A DNA stretch of 16,547 nucleotides, from assembly GCA_900551815.1 (NCBI GenBank), contig URXE01000052.1:1-16547 (forward strand), given 5' to 3'. How positions within the stretch are numbered: position 1 is the first letter of the stretch; every line of letters starts with the position of its first letter. Shown piece by piece: positions 5,963-14,667 of the stretch. The notes beneath the pieces were generated by a model. It had not been told where the DNA came from and searched no databases. It saw only the letters and a list, made by a program, of their open reading frames with translations. A program made the translations under genes and the position numbers. Source of the DNA: an uncultured Collinsella sp. Its GTDB lineage: Bacteria; Actinomycetota; Coriobacteriia; Coriobacteriales; Coriobacteriaceae.

Positions 5963-8323
5963 CTAAACGCGGCGCTTAAGCTGGGCTCCACCCTCGCCGG
6001 GCATCAGGCGGCGCGCGTCGTAGACCGAGTCAACGCTGCTGATAGAGGCCAGTAGCGGATCCAGGCCACTCGCGTCCGAGATCTCGACCATAAAGCGCAG
6101 GGTTGCAATACCCTCGCGGTTGGTCGAGGTGGCGGCAGAAAGGATATTGCCGCCCGCATCGCCAATGGCAATGGTGACATCCTTGAGCAGGCCCATGCGG
6201 TCCAGGCACTCGACCACGATCTCGACCTGGAAGAGGGTGTCGGCAGCGCCGTCCCACTCCACTTCGATCATGCGCTCGGGATGCTCCATAAGACCCTTGA
6301 CGTTGGGGCAGTTGGCGCGATGCACCGAAACGCCGCGGCCGCGCGTGATGAAGCCGACGATATCGTCGCCCGTCACCGGATTGCAGCAATGCGCCAGACG
6401 GACCAGCAGTCCGCTGTTGCTCTCGCCCTTGACGATAATGCCGTTGCTGGCGCTCTTGCCGCGCTTTTGTGGCTTGCGGTTGGAGCCGCGGGCAGGCTGC
6501 TTGACAACCTCGGCGATAGCCTCGGTCTTGGTGACCTGTTCCTCGGGCTTGGGGTCCAAGATTTGCTCGACCTTGTTACCCACAGCGCGCGGGGCAACTT
6601 TGCCGGCGCCGACGGCGGCAAACAAGTCCTCGAGCTGCTTGTAGTTAAACTGCTCCGCCACGGCGTTGAGCGCACGCGTGGATCGCGGCGTAGAGATGCC
6701 ATACCCGCGCTTGCGCAGGTCCTTGGCCAGTATATCGCGGCCGGCAGCAGCGTCGTCGTCTTTGGTCGCGGCGGCGAAATAACGGCGAATCTTTGACTTG
6801 GCGGAAGGCGTCTTGACGATCTTGAGCCAATCACGCGACGGCTTAGAACTCTTGTTGGTCAGGATTTCAACGCGGTCGCCCGTCTTGATCTCGTGCGTGA
6901 GCGGGGCCACCGCACCGTTGATCTTAGCGCCGACGCAGTGGTTGCCCACCTCGGTGTGAACGGCGTAGGCAAAGTCGAGCGGCGTGGAGCCGGCACGAAG
7001 CGCCATGACCTCGCCCTTGGGCGTAAAGACGAAGATCTCCTGGTCGAACAGATCGACCTTCAGCGAATGCAGATATTCCTTGGCGTCGGTGATCTCATCA
7101 GACGCAGCCCAATCGAGCGAATGCTTGAGCCAGTTAATCTGGTCGTCCAGACGCTGGGCATCATTGGTCTTAGACGCAGACGATCCACCCGACTTCTTAT
7201 AGAGCCAGTGGGCGGCAATGCCGTACTCGGCCTGCTCATGCATCTCATAGGTTCGAATCTGAATCTCGAGCGGGCGGGCCGTAGGGCCGATAACCGTCGT
7301 GTGGAGCGACTGGTAGTTATTGACCTTGGGCATGGCGATATAGTCTTTAAAGCGACCGGGCATGGGGTGCCACAGCGTATGCACCGCGCCGAGCGTGGAG
7401 TAGCAATCGCGCACCGAATGCGTGATGACGCGCAGTGCCACCAGGTCGTAGATCTCGGAGAATTCCTTGCCCTTGCGCTTCATCTTTTGGTAGATGGACC
7501 AATAGTGCTTGGAGCGGCCATTGATCTGGAAGCCCTCCAGGCCAATGCGGTTGAGCTCGTCGGTGAGCGTCTTGATGGTCTCGGCCAGATAGCGCTCACG
7601 GACCTCGCGCGACTCCGCCACCATGCGCGCGATGCGCTGGTAGGCGTCGGGCTCAAGGTAGAAGAAGGACAGGTCCTCGAGTTCCCACTTAATAGAGCTC
7701 ATGCCCAGACGGTCGGCCAGGGGCGCATACACGTCCATGGTCTCGCGAGCCTTAAACAGGCGACGGTCCTCGCGAAGGGCCGCCAGCGTACGCATGTTGT
7801 GCAGACGGTCGGCAAGTTTGACGATAATGACGCGGATGTCCTTGGACATGGCGAGGAACATCTTGCGCAGCGTAAGCGCCTGCTTCTCGTCCATGCTATC
7901 GACTTCGATGTTGGTGAGCTTGGTCACGCCATCGACGAGCTCGGCTACCGTATCGCCAAACAGACCGGACACATCGGCGAGCGAGGTCTCGGTATCCTCG
8001 ACGGTATCGTGCAGCAGCGCGGCGCACACCACATCGCAGTCCATCTTGAGGTCGGCCAAAATGATGGCAACCTCGACGGGATGGTTGATGTACATCTCAC
8101 CCGAGCGGCGCTTTTGGTTGCAGTGCTTCTCGGCAGCAAAGCAGTAGGCCTGCTCCACCTTGGAAAAGTCATCCTCATTCATATATTTGAGGCACAGGCG
8201 CTCCAGCTTGTCGTAGCTGTCCGCCATAATCTCGGGTGGCAGCTCATCGGCATGCTTATAGTGCTCCATCTCCGAAAAAGGCTGGAGGGTGGAATCATGG
8301 GCGGTACGGGCTGCGGCATCCAT
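5963..8323 (-). CDS. rel: Bifunctional (p)ppGpp synthetase/hydrolase (RelA/SpoT family)
   Basis: This 786-residue long RSH protein makes and degrades (p)ppGpp, the stringent-response alarmone. The N-terminal hydrolase HD domain has His81 (YINHPVEVA), HDTVEDTE (105-112) and KLADRLHNMRT with Asp172. The synthetase domain has EIYDLVALRVI, GRFKDYIAMPK (323-333), NNYQSLHT and EIQIRT (Glu353). RFKD is the motif of bifunctional Rel rather than the ExDD of monofunctional RelA, and the HD residues are intact. A TGS domain (about 427-490), a zinc-finger-like region with LAHCCNPVTGDDIVGFITRG and HRANCPN (643-673), and a C-terminal ACT domain (about 695-772) complete the usual order. The ATG at 8323 follows recJ by 15 bases, so they are co-transcribed. 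Confidence 0.97.
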   Translation of the reverse strand: MDAAARTAHDSTLQPFSEMEHYKHADELPPEIMADSYDKLERLCLKYMNEDDFSKVEQAYCFAAEKHCNQKRRSGEMYINHPVEVAIILADLKMDCDVVCAALLHDTVEDTETSLADVSGLFGDTVAELVDGVTKLTNIEVDSMDEKQALTLRKMFLAMSKDIRVIIVKLADRLHNMRTLAALREDRRLFKARETMDVYAPLADRLGMSSIKWELEDLSFFYLEPDAYQRIARMVAESREVRERYLAETIKTLTDELNRIGLEGFQINGRSKHYWSIYQKMKRKGKEFSEIYDLVALRVITHSVRDCYSTLGAVHTLWHPMPGRFKDYIAMPKVNNYQSLHTTVIGPTARPLEIQIRTYEMHEQAEYGIAAHWLYKKSGGSSASKTNDAQRLDDQINWLKHSLDWAASDEITDAKEYLHSLKVDLFDQEIFVFTPKGEVMALRAGSTPLDFAYAVHTEVGNHCVGAKINGAVAPLTHEIKTGDRVEILTNKSSKPSRDWLKIVKTPSAKSKIRRYFAAATKDDDAAAGRDILAKDLRKRGYGISTPRSTRALNAVAEQFNYKQLEDLFAAVGAGKVAPRAVGNKVEQILDPKPEEQVTKTEAIAEVVKQPARGSNRKPQKRGKSASNGIIVKGESNSGLLVRLAHCCNPVTGDDIVGFITRGRGVSVHRANCPNVKGLMEHPERMIEVEWDGAADTLFQVEIVVECLDRMGLLKDVTIAIGDAGGNILSAATSTNREGIATLRFMVEISDASGLDPLLASISSVDSVYDARRLMPGEGGAQLKRRV

Positions 8324-8338
8324 CGAGGTCCCCTTCCC

Positions 8339-11300
8339 CTAGGCCCGCGGAACGATCGGGCGGTTAACTTTGGCTAGCATATCAGAAGCGCACGAATCGA
8401 GTGCCCAGCTCCGGAAAGCCGAGAACTCCATGCGCGAGCGCAAGCCCTCCAAATAGCGAATTGACCTGCTCAATTGCACACGGCCGGGGTTTTCGGCCAT
8501 TGCGATGCGACGGGTGTCGTCAAACCCCGAAACGCGACAGAAACCAAGCTCTTCGAAGATTCCCAGGCCGCTTTCCACCGAGCGCTCGTCGACCGGCGTG
8601 CGGGCATCGATGGCAAGGCACATCTGCGCGATGTCGATATCGCTCGCGCTAAACGAGTCGTCTCCGGTCTTGCCGCGGTTGGAGCGCCACATAGTCTGCA
8701 GCGCTCGATAGAGCGTGACGAGCTCATCGCGCTCGGGCGCGTAGCAGTCGAGCAGGCGCTCGTTAATGCGAGCGTCACGCGACGAATAGAGCAAGTGAAT
8801 CACGGCAGGTTGGCCGTCGCGACCGGCGCGTCCGCTCATCTGGTTAAATTCAATGCTGCCAAACGGCATGTGGTAGAGCACGACATGGCGGATATCGGGC
8901 AGGTTGACGCCCTCACCAAAGGCAGAGGTCGAAACGATGCAGCTGAGGCTTCCGTCACGAAACGCTTCCTCAACACGGCGACGATCGGAGCGCGCAAGCC
9001 CCGCGTTATAGAACGCGATGCGGGTCGCGCAATCGGGTACCCGCTTGCGCAGCGTCTTGGCAAGCGCCACGGACTGATCGCGCGAGTTGACGTAGATGAC
9101 GGTCTTCTCCCCCGTCGCCACGATTGACACCAGGCGGTTTTCGCGGCTCGCAAGATCTCGGTCATCCTCGAGCTGCAAGTTCTCGCGCACCGTCTCGTCG
9201 ACCACCGTGCGGGTAATCGGTAGCACGCGGGCGAGCTCGGCCACAACCGGAGCCGTTGCGGTGGCAGTCGTGGCCAGAACGACCGGGTCGCCCAGGGCCT
9301 TGAGGATATCGGGCATGTCGAGATAGGCACTGCGGTCGCCGCCCTTGGCAAGACCGGCATGATGCGCCTCGTCAATAACGACAAAACCGATGCGTCCCGA
9401 ACGCGCAAAGCGGTCGCGGTGAATGGACAGGAACTCGGGCGTCGTGAGCACGATGCCGGTGCGGCCCGAAGCCAAGCCGGCAAACACGTCATCGCGCGCC
9501 GCCTCCACGGTCTCGCCGGTCAGCACGCCCACGCCAATGCCGAGCGCGGCCATCGTCGACGAGAGGTGATAGGCCTGGTCGGCAACGAGCGCGCGCAGCG
9601 GATAGACAAAGATGCTCGCACGCCCGCGAAGGACCGCCTCGCGCGCGGCATGCACATGGAAGATAAGAGACTTGCCGCGCCCTGTTCCCATAACGGCCAG
9701 AACACTTTGGTGATCGGCCAGGGCATCGAGCGCCTCGACCTGCGCGCGGTGCGGCTGATTCGAGCCGATAAAGCTATGAATAAGCGAGCGCGTCAGCTCG
9801 GTATAGGAAAGCTGGGCGAGCGTTTGGCGCTTGCGGGACTCCAGACGAAGACCGGCGTCCGCAGGCTCCACGCCGCGGCGAAGCTCACATGCCGGGTCGT
9901 CAACGCTGGGCGCCGTGGTATCGCGGACCAAGACATCCTTGATCATGAGCTTGGGCTTTACGCGACCTTGCCAATGCTCGGCCACGGCCTCGAACACCAG
10001 GTCGACGGCGCTATCGCAATTGATGAGCTTATCGATCTGCGGCACGCGGAACATAATGGCCGGCACACTCGCAGCACCATCGGTCGCCACGAAGCGCATG
10101 TGCTCGCCGGTTTTGCCCACCACGGCGCGATCGCACATTGTCACGCCCTCGGCAGCCAGAAGCGGCACTTTATTGCCCTGGCCAAACGGCTCAAGACGGG
10201 AAATTTGCTCGATGGTCTCGATATTTAGCTCGGAGAGGTCAACGGTGGCGGCAACCTCGTCGGTGTCCTCAAAGTCCTCGGCGGGAAGCTCGGACAGCAC
10301 GGCCGAAAGGCGACGACGGAACTCGTCGAGCTTGGACGCCTCGATGGTCACGCCCACCGCACCCGCATGCCCGCCGCGACGAATCAGCAGATCGGAGCAG
10401 CGTTCTACGGCGTCGAACAGGTTGACCTTGCCCACCGAGCGGCCCGAACCGCGAGCAATACCGTTTTCGATCGAGAACAGCAGCGCCGGCACGTGATATC
10501 GGTTGGTGAGGCGGCTCGCTACGATACCCTTGACGCCCTCGTGCCAGCCCTCGCCACCCACGACGATTGCGCGACCGCCATCATAGGTCTCCTCGACCTT
10601 TGCCATGGCATCGCGCGTGAGCTCTGCCTCGATCTCGCGACGCTGACGGTTGATCTCCTCGAGCTCGGCCGCCAGCGCGCTTGCCTCGATAGGATCGCGG
10701 GCAAGCAGCAGGTCGAGCGCCAGCTTGGGATCGGCCATGCGGCCGGCGGCGTTCAAGCGAGGAATGAGCGAAAACGACAGGCCATCGGCCGTAATGGTAG
10801 AAAGGTCGGCCTTGGCAAGTGCGGCAAGCGCGATATAACCGGGGCGGGCCGTCACGCGCATCTGCTGGATGCCCTCGGCGACCAGTGCGCGATTCTCGGG
10901 CGTGAGCGGCATCATGTCGGACACGGTGCCCAGCGCCGCGACCTCGATCAGCGAACGCCAATACGACGGCTTGCCCAAACGCTCGCCCAGGACTTGCACC
11001 AGCTTGAGTGCCACGCCGGCACCGGCAAGCTCACGCGAGGGACCCTCGTCCTCGAGCTTGGGGTCGGTCAGGGGCACGCCCTGCGGCACCTGGTCGGAGG
11101 GCTCGTGATGGTCCGTGACCACCAAATCGATCCCCAGGCTCTCCAGATAGGAAACCTCTTCCTTGGCGGCAATGCCGTTATCGACGGTCACGATCAGGTT
11201 GGGTTGGGCGAGCTCGTTGACGCGGTCGAGCGCCGCACGCGAAAGACCGTAGCCCTCGTCAAAGCGATGCGGAATAAACGGCGTGACGTTGGCGCCAAAC

Positions 11301-11626
11301 GAACGTAGCGCCTCGGTCAACAGACAAGTCGACGTAATGCCGTCGACGTCAAAATCGCCAAAGACGGCGATGTGCTCGTGGTTGCGAACAGCACGCTCGA
11401 CACGGTCGGCAACGACCGACATGCCCGGGATAATGAGCGGGTCGGCCCAGTCGCGATCGAGCGAAGGCGTCAAAAACAGCTGGCCTTCCTCGATGGATGT
11501 AATGCCGTGCGCAACCATAATGCGCGCCACCAGCCCGGGTATGCCCAGGCCAGCCGAAAGCTCCTTTTCGAGCTCGGGGTTTTGCTGAGCGACCGCCCAG
11601 CGATGCGTCGTCTTAAGCGATGACAT
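8339..11626 (-). CDS. recJ: RecJ single-strand exonuclease fused to a RecQ-like DEAH helicase
   Basis: One uninterrupted 1095-residue frame. Residues 1 to about 570 are RecJ: GDFDVDG (90-96, Asp91/93/95), VTVDNG, the DHH motif (172-174), SDMMPL (Asp237), DHHA1 with RRGGHAG (His420), then an OB-fold-like segment. About 610 to 1095 is a superfamily 2 helicase: MGTGRGKS (646-653, Lys652), DEAH (752-755), TTATATA (786-792), TSAFGEGVNLPD (900-911) and QMSGRAGRDG (929-938, Arg933/Arg936), close to RecQ motifs V and VI. The cysteine cluster of the RecQ zinc/RQC domain is absent; a winged-helix-like tail may replace it. RecJ degrades ssDNA 5'-3' in RecF-type recombination and mismatch repair, and RecQ supplies unwound DNA, so the fusion joins partner activities. 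ATG 11626, behind GGGGGTGG, is preferred; an upstream GTG at 11671 lacks a ribosome binding site. Confidence 0.95.
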   Translation of the reverse strand: MSSLKTTHRWAVAQQNPELEKELSAGLGIPGLVARIMVAHGITSIEEGQLFLTPSLDRDWADPLIIPGMSVVADRVERAVRNHEHIAVFGDFDVDGITSTCLLTEALRSFGANVTPFIPHRFDEGYGLSRAALDRVNELAQPNLIVTVDNGIAAKEEVSYLESLGIDLVVTDHHEPSDQVPQGVPLTDPKLEDEGPSRELAGAGVALKLVQVLGERLGKPSYWRSLIEVAALGTVSDMMPLTPENRALVAEGIQQMRVTARPGYIALAALAKADLSTITADGLSFSLIPRLNAAGRMADPKLALDLLLARDPIEASALAAELEEINRQRREIEAELTRDAMAKVEETYDGGRAIVVGGEGWHEGVKGIVASRLTNRYHVPALLFSIENGIARGSGRSVGKVNLFDAVERCSDLLIRRGGHAGAVGVTIEASKLDEFRRRLSAVLSELPAEDFEDTDEVAATVDLSELNIETIEQISRLEPFGQGNKVPLLAAEGVTMCDRAVVGKTGEHMRFVATDGAASVPAIMFRVPQIDKLINCDSAVDLVFEAVAEHWQGRVKPKLMIKDVLVRDTTAPSVDDPACELRRGVEPADAGLRLESRKRQTLAQLSYTELTRSLIHSFIGSNQPHRAQVEALDALADHQSVLAVMGTGRGKSLIFHVHAAREAVLRGRASIFVYPLRALVADQAYHLSSTMAALGIGVGVLTGETVEAARDDVFAGLASGRTGIVLTTPEFLSIHRDRFARSGRIGFVVIDEAHHAGLAKGGDRSAYLDMPDILKALGDPVVLATTATATAPVVAELARVLPITRTVVDETVRENLQLEDDRDLASRENRLVSIVATGEKTVIYVNSRDQSVALAKTLRKRVPDCATRIAFYNAGLARSDRRRVEEAFRDGSLSCIVSTSAFGEGVNLPDIRHVVLYHMPFGSIEFNQMSGRAGRDGQPAVIHLLYSSRDARINERLLDCYAPERDELVTLYRALQTMWRSNRGKTGDDSFSASDIDIAQMCLAIDARTPVDERSVESGLGIFEELGFCRVSGFDDTRRIAMAENPGRVQLSRSIRYLEGLRSRMEFSAFRSWALDSCASDMLAKVNRPIVPRA

Positions 11627-11734
11627 AGGCGCCCACCCCCGATAGGGGCAGGTCGCCGCGATACCTCTCACGGTTCATAGCGATGAGTCCTCTGTGTATG
11701 CCCGCTTCGGCAGGCAGATCTGTTGAACGGATTT

Positions 11735-11740
11735 ATTATA
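11735..11740 (-). promoter_or_regulatory. -10 element of the recJ-rel-MBL operon
   Basis: A perfect TATAAT stands on the minus strand about 110 bases upstream of the recJ ATG. The bases 17-18 upstream (CGATTT) are a poor -35, so the assignment rests on the -10 and position only. Confidence 0.45.
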
Positions 11741-11805
11741 CCGTGCAGCGCGGACGCAAATCGCCGCAGCACGCCGCGGTTTCGGTAAACGATGCCGGTA
11801 ATACC

Positions 11806-11820
11806 CTCGAAATATTCGAG
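11806..11820. promoter_or_regulatory. Operator-like dyad upstream of the BASS transporter gene
   Basis: CTCGAA-ATA-TTCGAG is a perfect 6-bp dyad between the divergent recJ and transporter genes, about 85 bases before the transporter start. It is the size of a dimeric repressor site. No regulator gene lies nearby, and short AT/GC palindromes can arise by chance. Confidence 0.3.
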
Positions 11821-11902
11821 CGTTTCTGACGCACGAACGCATGCGAGCGTCTAGCATATCCATTCAAAACGGATTCACGAGCAAAGGGAGTCACAAGCGC
11901 AT

Positions 11903-12901
11903 ATGAAGCAATGGGTTGGACTGGGCAAGTTTCTCGCGGGGCACATGCAGGTCATCGTTCCGATTTGCGTGGCGCTCGGCGTGCTCTTTCCCCAGCAGAT
12001 CGGCGTTCTCAAGCCTATCGTTCCCACCTTGTTTGCCTTCATGACGTTTCAGGGTGCGCTCAGCAACACCTTTCACCAGGTGGCTGAGGTGTTCCGCCGT
12101 CCCCTGCATCTGATTTTGGCGCTGTTGGTCTCGGCGGTGCTTATTCCCATAGCAGCCTATGCCATGGGGTCGTTGTTCTTTGGTTCCAACCCCAACCTTG
12201 TCTGCGGCATCGTGCTCGAGTACAGCGTACCCGTGGCGGTCACTGCCTTTATGTGGATTAGCATGTTCGGCGGCAACGGCCCGCTCGCGCTCACCATCAT
12301 CCTGACGTCCTCGGTCATCTCACCTGTGACGATTCCTCTTACGCTCAAGCTCCTGCTGGGCGCCACCGTCTCGATCGACGTTCCGAGCATGATGCAGAAT
12401 ATGGCCTTTATGATCGCCATACCCGCCGTGCTCGGTATCGTGATCAACGAGCTCACGCGCGGATGGGGGCACGAGAAACTCTCCCCCGCGCTTTCGCCCG
12501 CCTGCAAGTTCATGATGATGGGTGTCATCGCGTCCAACTCCACCGCCATGAGCGAGTACGTGCTGCACATGAATGTTGAGCGCTTGGAAGTCGCCCTCTT
12601 TATCCTTTCGTTCGTCATCAGTGGCTTTATCATCGGCATCCTGGTCGCACGTGCCCTGCATCTGCCGTATAGCGAGACGACCACCATGTGCTTTACCTGC
12701 GGCATGCGCAATATCTCTTCGGGCGCCGTCATCGCCACGCAGTACTTTCCCGGCGAGGTCGTATTCCCCGTCATGTGCGGTACGCTGTTTCAACAGGTGC
12801 TGGCCTCGATTATCGGGCATCTCTTTGAGCACCTGACCGGCGAGGAGCGCGCCAAACAGCGCAAGCGGGTCAAGGCCGGCCGCGACGCGATGGCACGCTA
12901 G
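11903..12901 (+). CDS. BASS-family transporter (bile acid:sodium symporter-like)
   Basis: This 332-residue, very hydrophobic protein has about nine or ten predicted membrane segments along its length and a short basic tail (KQRKRVKAGRDAMAR), which would be cytoplasmic. The segment CGMRNISSGAVIATQYFP (about 269-286) matches the conserved discontinuous-helix region of the SBF/BASS fold, and the length is normal for bacterial members. Known BASS substrates include bile acids, pantoate and other organic anions, usually with sodium. The sequence does not settle the substrate, so uptake of bile acids is only a possibility in a gut host. The ATG at 11903 follows AAAGGGAG at a rather long spacing of 12 bases. 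It is a single gene, divergent from recJ and convergent with the cutC pair, whose last stop is 30 bases away. Confidence 0.88.
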   Translation: MKQWVGLGKFLAGHMQVIVPICVALGVLFPQQIGVLKPIVPTLFAFMTFQGALSNTFHQVAEVFRRPLHLILALLVSAVLIPIAAYAMGSLFFGSNPNLVCGIVLEYSVPVAVTAFMWISMFGGNGPLALTIILTSSVISPVTIPLTLKLLLGATVSIDVPSMMQNMAFMIAIPAVLGIVINELTRGWGHEKLSPALSPACKFMMMGVIASNSTAMSEYVLHMNVERLEVALFILSFVISGFIIGILVARALHLPYSETTTMCFTCGMRNISSGAVIATQYFPGEVVFPVMCGTLFQQVLASIIGHLFEHLTGEERAKQRKRVKAGRDAMAR

Positions 12902-12931
12902 GCAGCACGCTTTTCGCAGGCACTCGCCTTG

Positions 12932-13729
12932 CTACGCGAGCGTTTCCAGATGCGCACGCAGGCGCTCAGCATCGGTATCGAGCGTGGTCTCGGCATTGAC
13001 CTGGGCCAAACGATAGCCCACAAAGTAGGGCGAAACCACCCAACGTGGCAGCGCCTTGGCAATGGTTCGACCGCCCAGGTGATAGAAGAACAAGTTGTAC
13101 GACTCTGCGCGACCGCCGTGGTGCTCGTTCAGGATATAGCGCAGAGCCACCTGAATTGCATCGGCAAACAGGTCCGCTTCGGCTTGGTCGCGGGCGTCGT
13201 CGCTGGCGGCGATTCCCTGTGGAGCCGAGACGTTGACCTCAAAGAACCCCATGATCGGCTCGGTTGAGATGTTGACTGCAACCCTCCCGTGTCGCCAAAC
13301 ATCGATGCCTTCGAAGTTGGCGGGGGCTAGTGCTGCATAACCGTCCTCCCGCTCCAGGCCCACAATCTGCATGTGTGGATGGACGAGGCTGCCGCCCGAA
13401 AGCGGGCCTTTGTTCTTGTACATGAGCACACTGCGGTACTGTTGGGAATCGATCATCTGCTGCCAACAGCCCAGGGCAAACCGCATCACATGATGCAGCT
13501 CATCCGGTTCATAGGTCACCAGGTCGGCGTCGTGATTGGCAGACTCGATCAATACGGTCTGACGTGTGGCCCGCAAGGTCTTGAACTTATTCTCGAGCCA
13601 GATGCAATCACCATCGCGCTGGATGATGTTGGCAAGTCCCTCCGTGTCGCAAAAGGGGCACGCGGTGCCAGGGCGACGATTATCGTCGGGCTTACCGCTC
13701 GCCTGCTGAACGTCAAATACCAGCGCCAC
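12932..13729 (-). CDS. GalT/HIT-like nucleotidyltransferase family protein (DUF4931 type)
   Basis: This 265-residue protein has CPFC (24-27), the first half of a zinc site as in galactose-1-phosphate uridylyltransferases, and GGSLVHPHMQIVGL with His117 and His119. HPHxQ is the HIT/GalT motif whose second histidine becomes nucleotidylated. Overall similarity points to the DUF4931 branch rather than classical GalT, and no galactose genes adjoin it, so the substrate is not known. The start is GTG at 13729, with GGAGG eight bases upstream; that Shine-Dalgarno lies within the last codons of cutC, and the genes are separated by 3 bases, implying translational coupling. An HIT-type phosphorylase or hydrolase is an alternative. 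Confidence 0.8.
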   Translation of the reverse strand: MALVFDVQQASGKPDDNRRPGTACPFCDTEGLANIIQRDGDCIWLENKFKTLRATRQTVLIESANHDADLVTYEPDELHHVMRFALGCWQQMIDSQQYRSVLMYKNKGPLSGGSLVHPHMQIVGLEREDGYAALAPANFEGIDVWRHGRVAVNISTEPIMGFFEVNVSAPQGIAASDDARDQAEADLFADAIQVALRYILNEHHGGRAESYNLFFYHLGGRTIAKALPRWVVSPYFVGYRLAQVNAETTLDTDAERLRAHLETLA

Positions 13730-13732
13730 GGG

Positions 13733-14410
13733 TTATACCTCCAGCGGCACGATCTTGGTGCCATGGAGCTCGGAGACGCCTAGCGCCGCCGCGACCGCGT
13801 CGCGATTTGCCGTAGTGATGCCGCCGCCGGGAAGGATGGTCAAACGATCGCCCGCATACTCGATTAAACGAGCCAGGTGATCGAAATTATCCTCGATCGA
13901 CGTACCGGCAGCGCCGCCATGCGTGAGGATGCGCGTAACGCCGCAGTCGGCAAGTGTATCAATCGCATCGAGCTGAGCCTCGGGCGAGAGCTGGTCAAAT
14001 GCCATGTGGAAGGTGATGTCAAGGGACTCACGCTTACATTCCTCGGTCGCGCAGCCTGCAGCCATCACGAGGGCGCCAAGCGTAAGTTCGTCGAGCGCCC
14101 ATCCGCCAGCGCAGGGTTTGCAGCAGCCAAAGACCAAGCCGTCAACGCCCGCACTCACGGCAAGGCCCAAGTCCATCTCCATCATGCGCAGCTCATCCTG
14201 GTTGTAGTGAAAGTCGCCGCCACGCGGACGGATCATGCACATCACCCGTGCATCGTGTTCGTGGGCATAGTTGGTCGTAGCGCTGATAACGCCGGCCGAG
14301 GGCGTGGTACCACCGACGGCAAGGTTATCGCACAGCTCGATGCGCCCCGCACCGGCCTCGATGGCCGCCGGCACTCGCTCAAAGTTCTCGGCACAAAACT
14401 CGTACAGCAT
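13733..14410 (-). CDS. cutC: CutC family protein (copper homeostasis)
   Basis: This 225-residue protein begins YEFCAENFERVPAAIEAGA and contains GRIELCDNLAVGGTTPSAGVI, MIRPRGGDFHYNQDEL, DGLVFGC, ITFHMAFDQ, GVTRILTHGG and ITTANRD, matching CutC along its whole length (a TIM-barrel family). CutC was linked to copper tolerance in E. coli, but a direct biochemical role remains unsettled and other phenotypes have been attributed to neighbours. It is cytoplasmic, with no signal peptide. The ATG at 14410 has a loose GGGGG 12 bases upstream. It heads a two-gene operon with the GalT-like gene, whose ribosome binding site overlaps its 3' end. No copper pump or chaperone gene is close by. Confidence 0.93.
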   Translation of the reverse strand: MLYEFCAENFERVPAAIEAGAGRIELCDNLAVGGTTPSAGVISATTNYAHEHDARVMCMIRPRGGDFHYNQDELRMMEMDLGLAVSAGVDGLVFGCCKPCAGGWALDELTLGALVMAAGCATEECKRESLDITFHMAFDQLSPEAQLDAIDTLADCGVTRILTHGGAAGTSIEDNFDHLARLIEYAGDRLTILPGGGITTANRDAVAAALGVSELHGTKIVPLEV

Positions 14411-14471
14411 AGTAAATAGCCCCCAAAGACAGCAGATGTTTTCCGACGGGCATTGTCACACATCCCCATGA

Positions 14472-14538
14472 AGTTGCGGTGGAATAGGGACTGTTTTGGC
14501 GTCTAGAGCCCGTATTCAGTCCCTATTTCACCGCAACT
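14472..14538. repeat. 67-bp palindromic element, left copy
   Basis: Arms 14472-14492 and 14518-14538 are 21-bp inverted repeats with one mismatch around a 25-base interior that starts GTTTTGGCGTCT. It lies in the divergent spacer between cutC and the 528-residue surface protein gene. A second copy of the same length and orientation is at 16406-16472. Confidence 0.92.
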
Positions 14539-14550
14539 CAGAATGATCTC

Positions 14551-14560
14551 TTGGGGACGG
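14551..14560 (+). repeat. Possible half-site of the second palindrome family
   Basis: TTGGGGACGG matches nine of the ten bases of TTGGGGACGT at 16351-16360, the arm of the palindrome at 16345-16400. Only one short half is present here, so its relationship is uncertain. Confidence 0.35.
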
Positions 14561-14667
14561 CACAGCTGGCCGAAAAATGTTGCCGATGGTGAATGTTGCG
14601 CAACAAGATTTCGGAATCCCGATTAACCATGACAGTATCGCATTCGCATCCAGAGGAAAGGATTGCC

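Noticed and set aside
6893..8377. Long open frame (about 494 codons) on the plus strand
   Set aside because: It lies antisense to rel, whose protein has every expected domain; GC-rich codon bias opens the opposite strand. The same applies to long antisense frames over recJ (9359-11308) and fba (4376-5017).
8339..11626. Separate recJ and helicase genes joined by frameshift correction
   Set aside because: The frame is continuous, with no internal stop and a natural linker around residues 570-610; nothing in the sequence suggests an error.
12902..12931. Shared terminator between the convergent BASS and GalT-like genes
   Set aside because: The 30-base gap has no convincing stem with T-runs on either side.
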